A stretch of 7,172 nucleotides of DNA. Origin: an uncultured delta proteobacterium. GTDB taxonomy: Bacteria > Myxococcota_A > Polyangia > Polyangiales > Ga0077539. Shown in pieces: positions 5,797 through 7,172 of the stretch. The number at the start of each line of letters is the position of its first letter. Within the stretch, counting starts at the first letter, position 1. The translations under genes were made by a program, and so were the position numbers. The notes beneath the pieces were generated by a model, which was not told where the DNA came from, did no database searches, and was given only the letters and a program-made list of their open reading frames with translations. Location: positions 1-7,172 of the forward strand of contig CAISKJ010001791.1 in the NCBI GenBank assembly GCA_903885885.1. The letters run 5' to 3'.

Positions 5797-6606
5797 TCAG
5801 CGACCGACGAAGCCCCGCAGCGCGGTGAGGGTCTCGTCGAGGTGCGCGCTCCACAGGTCGTTGTGGTGGCCGCCCGCGATGCGCACCAGGTCGCCGCGCG
5901 GAAACACCTTCGCCAGCCGCTCGCCGTGCGAGAAGGGGATCACCTCGTCGGCCGTGCCGTGGATCACCCGCACGGGCACCGTGATCGACGGGGCGAGGGC
6001 CTCGCTGTCGAAGCGGTCGCGCACGAAGAAGCGCACGGGCAGCCACGGGAGCATCTCCGCCGCGACGGCGGTGATCGAGCGAAACGGTGTCATGAGCACC
6101 ACGCGCGAGGCCGCGCCGCGCGCCGCGAGGGCCGTCGCGACGCCGGTGCCCAACGATTGGCCGAGGAGCACGGTGCGCGCCGGGGCCACGGCGAGGCGCG
6201 TGCGGAGGAGCTGCATCGCGCCGTCGGCCACGTCGACGAGGGCCGCTTCGCTCGGGGCGTCGCCCGCGAGGGGGCCGTAGCCGGGGTACTCGACGGAGAG
6301 CACGTTCCACCCCTCGGCGTTGAGGAGCGGGGCGAGCTCGGCGCAGTCGGCGAGCTGCATCCCGTTGCCGTGGAGGTACGCCACGGTGATCGCCTCGGGG
6401 GCGCCGTGCGCGCGCGGAGACCACAGGGCCACCACGCGGCGCCCCGCGGCGGAGCGGCCTTCGAGCACCGTGCCCGCGGCCGGCGCGCGCGGCGGAGGGG
6501 CTGGAAACAAGATATTTCGTTGCAGCGCGACGAACATCAGGGCGGCGCCAACGTACGCGATCGCGAGCGCGCGGGCGAGGCGAAGCAGCGGGCGGAGGGG
6601 GCGCAC
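5797..6606 (-). CDS. Membrane-anchored alpha/beta hydrolase, BEM46/ABHD13-like
   Basis: This encodes 269 residues. An N-terminal hydrophobic segment (about 13-30) followed by ILFPAPPP looks like a single membrane anchor or uncleaved signal, with the catalytic domain beyond it. The alpha/beta hydrolase motifs are complete and in order: YLHGNG (oxyanion, about 77-82), VEYPGYGP (105-112), GQSLG (149-153, nucleophile Ser151), HGTADEVIP (acid Asp220) and AGGHHNDL (His247 or His248). The EYPGYG and HGTADEVIP forms are typical of the BEM46/ABHD12/13/17 branch of serine hydrolases; the substrate (lipid, ester or acyl protein) is unknown. The start is GTG at 6606; no ATG is available at this end, so confidence in the exact start is modest. 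It follows the hemerythrin-type gene by 33 bases on the same strand and is probably co-transcribed. It converges on the GH5 remnant. Confidence 0.88.
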   Translation of the reverse strand: MRPLRPLLRLARALAIAYVGAALMFVALQRNILFPAPPPRAPAAGTVLEGRSAAGRRVVALWSPRAHGAPEAITVAYLHGNGMQLADCAELAPLLNAEGWNVLSVEYPGYGPLAGDAPSEAALVDVADGAMQLLRTRLAVAPARTVLLGQSLGTGVATALAARGAASRVVLMTPFRSITAVAAEMLPWLPVRFFVRDRFDSEALAPSITVPVRVIHGTADEVIPFSHGERLAKVFPRGDLVRIAGGHHNDLWSAHLDETLTALRGFVGR

Positions 6607-6639
6607 GGCGACGGGTGTACACCGCGCCGGGGGCGGCGA

Positions 6640-7053
6640 TCAGCCGCCGAAGTAGTGCGTGATCACCGAGTCGTCGCGGAGCACCTCTTCGGAGAGCACG
6701 GCCTCCTCTTCGCGCTCCATGTGACGGAGCATGCGCGCGAGGAGCCCCTCGGCGGCGTCGCAGCTCGCGTCGCCGTCGCGCACGCCCGCCTCGAGGGCCG
6801 CGTGCAGCGCCTGGTGCTCGAGCGTGTGCTGCTCGTCCATCACGGTGGCGCGCGCGGGGCCCCACGCGTCGACCGTGGGAATGATGTCGCGCAGCAGCTC
6901 CTCTTCGCGCGCGTTGTGGGCGTGGGCGGCGTCGGCGAGGGCGCCGAGCGTCTCCTGCAGCGCGAGGCGCACGGGCTCGCCCGCGCGCACGCGGCCGATC
7001 AGCTCCGTGGCGCGCGCGATCGTCGCGCGCATCTCCGCGTGTTGGCCCAGCAT
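6640..7053 (-). CDS. Hemerythrin HHE-domain protein
   Basis: This encodes 137 residues, the usual size of a single-domain bacterial hemerythrin. It is helical and carries the expected diiron ligand pattern: His5 in GQHAEM, His46 and Glu50 in AHAHNAREEEL, His76 and His80 in DEQHTLEH, and His111 with Glu115 in RHMEREEEAVL. The ending EEVLRDDSVITHYFGG matches the C-terminal tail often seen in such proteins. HHE proteins bind O2, NO or iron, or act in oxidative and nitrosative stress; which applies here cannot be told. The start is ATG 7053; no strong Shine-Dalgarno is visible, but two copies of an 8-base repeat sit right upstream. It is the first gene of a probable two-gene unit with the membrane-anchored hydrolase. 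It is cytoplasmic, with no signal peptide. Confidence 0.88.
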   Translation of the reverse strand: MLGQHAEMRATIARATELIGRVRAGEPVRLALQETLGALADAAHAHNAREEELLRDIIPTVDAWGPARATVMDEQHTLEHQALHAALEAGVRDGDASCDAAEGLLARMLRHMEREEEAVLSEEVLRDDSVITHYFGG

Positions 7054-7054
7054 C

Positions 7055-7076
7055 TCAAAGTCTGTAGATCAAAGTC
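7055..7076. promoter_or_regulatory. 14-bp-period direct repeat next to hemerythrin start
   Basis: TCAAAGTC occurs at 7055-7062 and again at 7069-7076 (GACTTTGA read toward the gene). The first copy lies 1 base before the ATG. This block is markedly A/T-richer than the surrounding sequence, fitting a promoter or operator region. A repressor or stress-regulator site is possible, but no known consensus is matched. Confidence 0.4.
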
Positions 7077-7126
7077 GATCGGGATGTCGACTCGAGGCGT
7101 GCTGAGCGACGCGAGGGTACGCGGCC

Positions 7127-7157
7127 CCCTCACCCCGCTGCCGCGCGCCCTCACCCC
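7127..7157. repeat. Direct repeat CCCTCACCCC, 21-bp period
   Basis: CCCTCACCCC occurs at 7127-7136 and 7148-7157. A near copy (CCTCACCCC) overlaps the DMP19-like stop at 2766-2774. Short C-rich repeats of this kind are often dispersed in GC-rich genomes; here it lies in the noncoding end of the window. Confidence 0.4.
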
Positions 7158-7171
7158 CAGGAATCTGGGGG
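7154..7171. terminator. Small hairpin, possible terminator
   Basis: CCCCCAG (7154-7160), loop GAAT, CTGGGGG (7165-7171) forms a perfect 7-bp stem with a tetraloop. The sequence ends right after it, so a following T-run cannot be checked on the plus strand; the minus strand shows none. Confidence 0.3.
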
Positions 7172-7172
7172 C

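Noticed and set aside
1..7172. CRISPR array, tRNA, rRNA, transposase or toxin-antitoxin pair
   Set aside because: No regular repeat-spacer pattern, no cloverleaf-like segment and no recognisable transposase, integrase or toxin motifs were found on either strand.

Overview
The window is very GC-rich, with codons ending almost always in G or C, short intergenic gaps and several overlapping or closely spaced genes. It contains large predicted membrane, outer-membrane and hydrolase genes and is clearly bacterial and Gram-negative (a signal-peptide beta-barrel-like protein ending in Phe, and a kinase resembling LPS-core kinases). The style fits a myxobacterium-like member of Myxococcota, but that is an inference from composition and gene content; no marker gene is present to prove it.

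Layout. (1) Positions 1-2737, plus strand: an apparent five-gene operon. It holds the C-terminal 179 residues of a metallo-beta-lactamase-fold hydrolase (5' end outside the window), a five-helix membrane protein of unknown function, a four-helix membrane protein of unknown function (ATGA overlap with the previous gene), a small four-helix SMR/EamA-like protein, and a compact 240-residue kinase-fold protein with an HGDAHLGN catalytic loop and a DFD motif. (2) Positions 2768-3415, minus strand: a protein with a DMP19 (DUF4375)-like C-terminal domain, converging on the kinase gene. (3) Positions 3528-4209, minus strand: a relic in which a tetratricopeptide-type fragment runs, out of frame, into the C-terminal half of an alpha/beta hydrolase whose nucleophile half is gone. 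(4) Positions 4279-4989, plus strand: a secreted, probably outer-membrane beta-barrel protein, preceded by a 21-bp-period direct repeat. (5) Positions 5087-5734, plus strand: a glycoside hydrolase family 5-like cellulase lacking its N-terminal third and any signal peptide, though both catalytic glutamates remain. (6) Positions 5797-7053, minus strand: a likely two-gene unit of a hemerythrin-type HHE protein followed by a membrane-anchored alpha/beta hydrolase of the BEM46/ABHD13 type. A 14-bp-period direct repeat lies just upstream of the hemerythrin start. The last ~50 bases hold a 21-bp-period C-rich repeat and a small hairpin.

How the genes may work together: the plus-strand operon combines a soluble hydrolase, three small membrane proteins and a kinase related to sugar/LPS kinases, so an envelope-linked role is a reasonable guess but not shown. 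The middle of the window (about 3.5-5.7 kb) looks like a rearrangement zone, with three gene remnants on either side of one intact outer-membrane gene. I see no tRNA, rRNA, CRISPR array or intact mobile element, and no clear defence or other named system.
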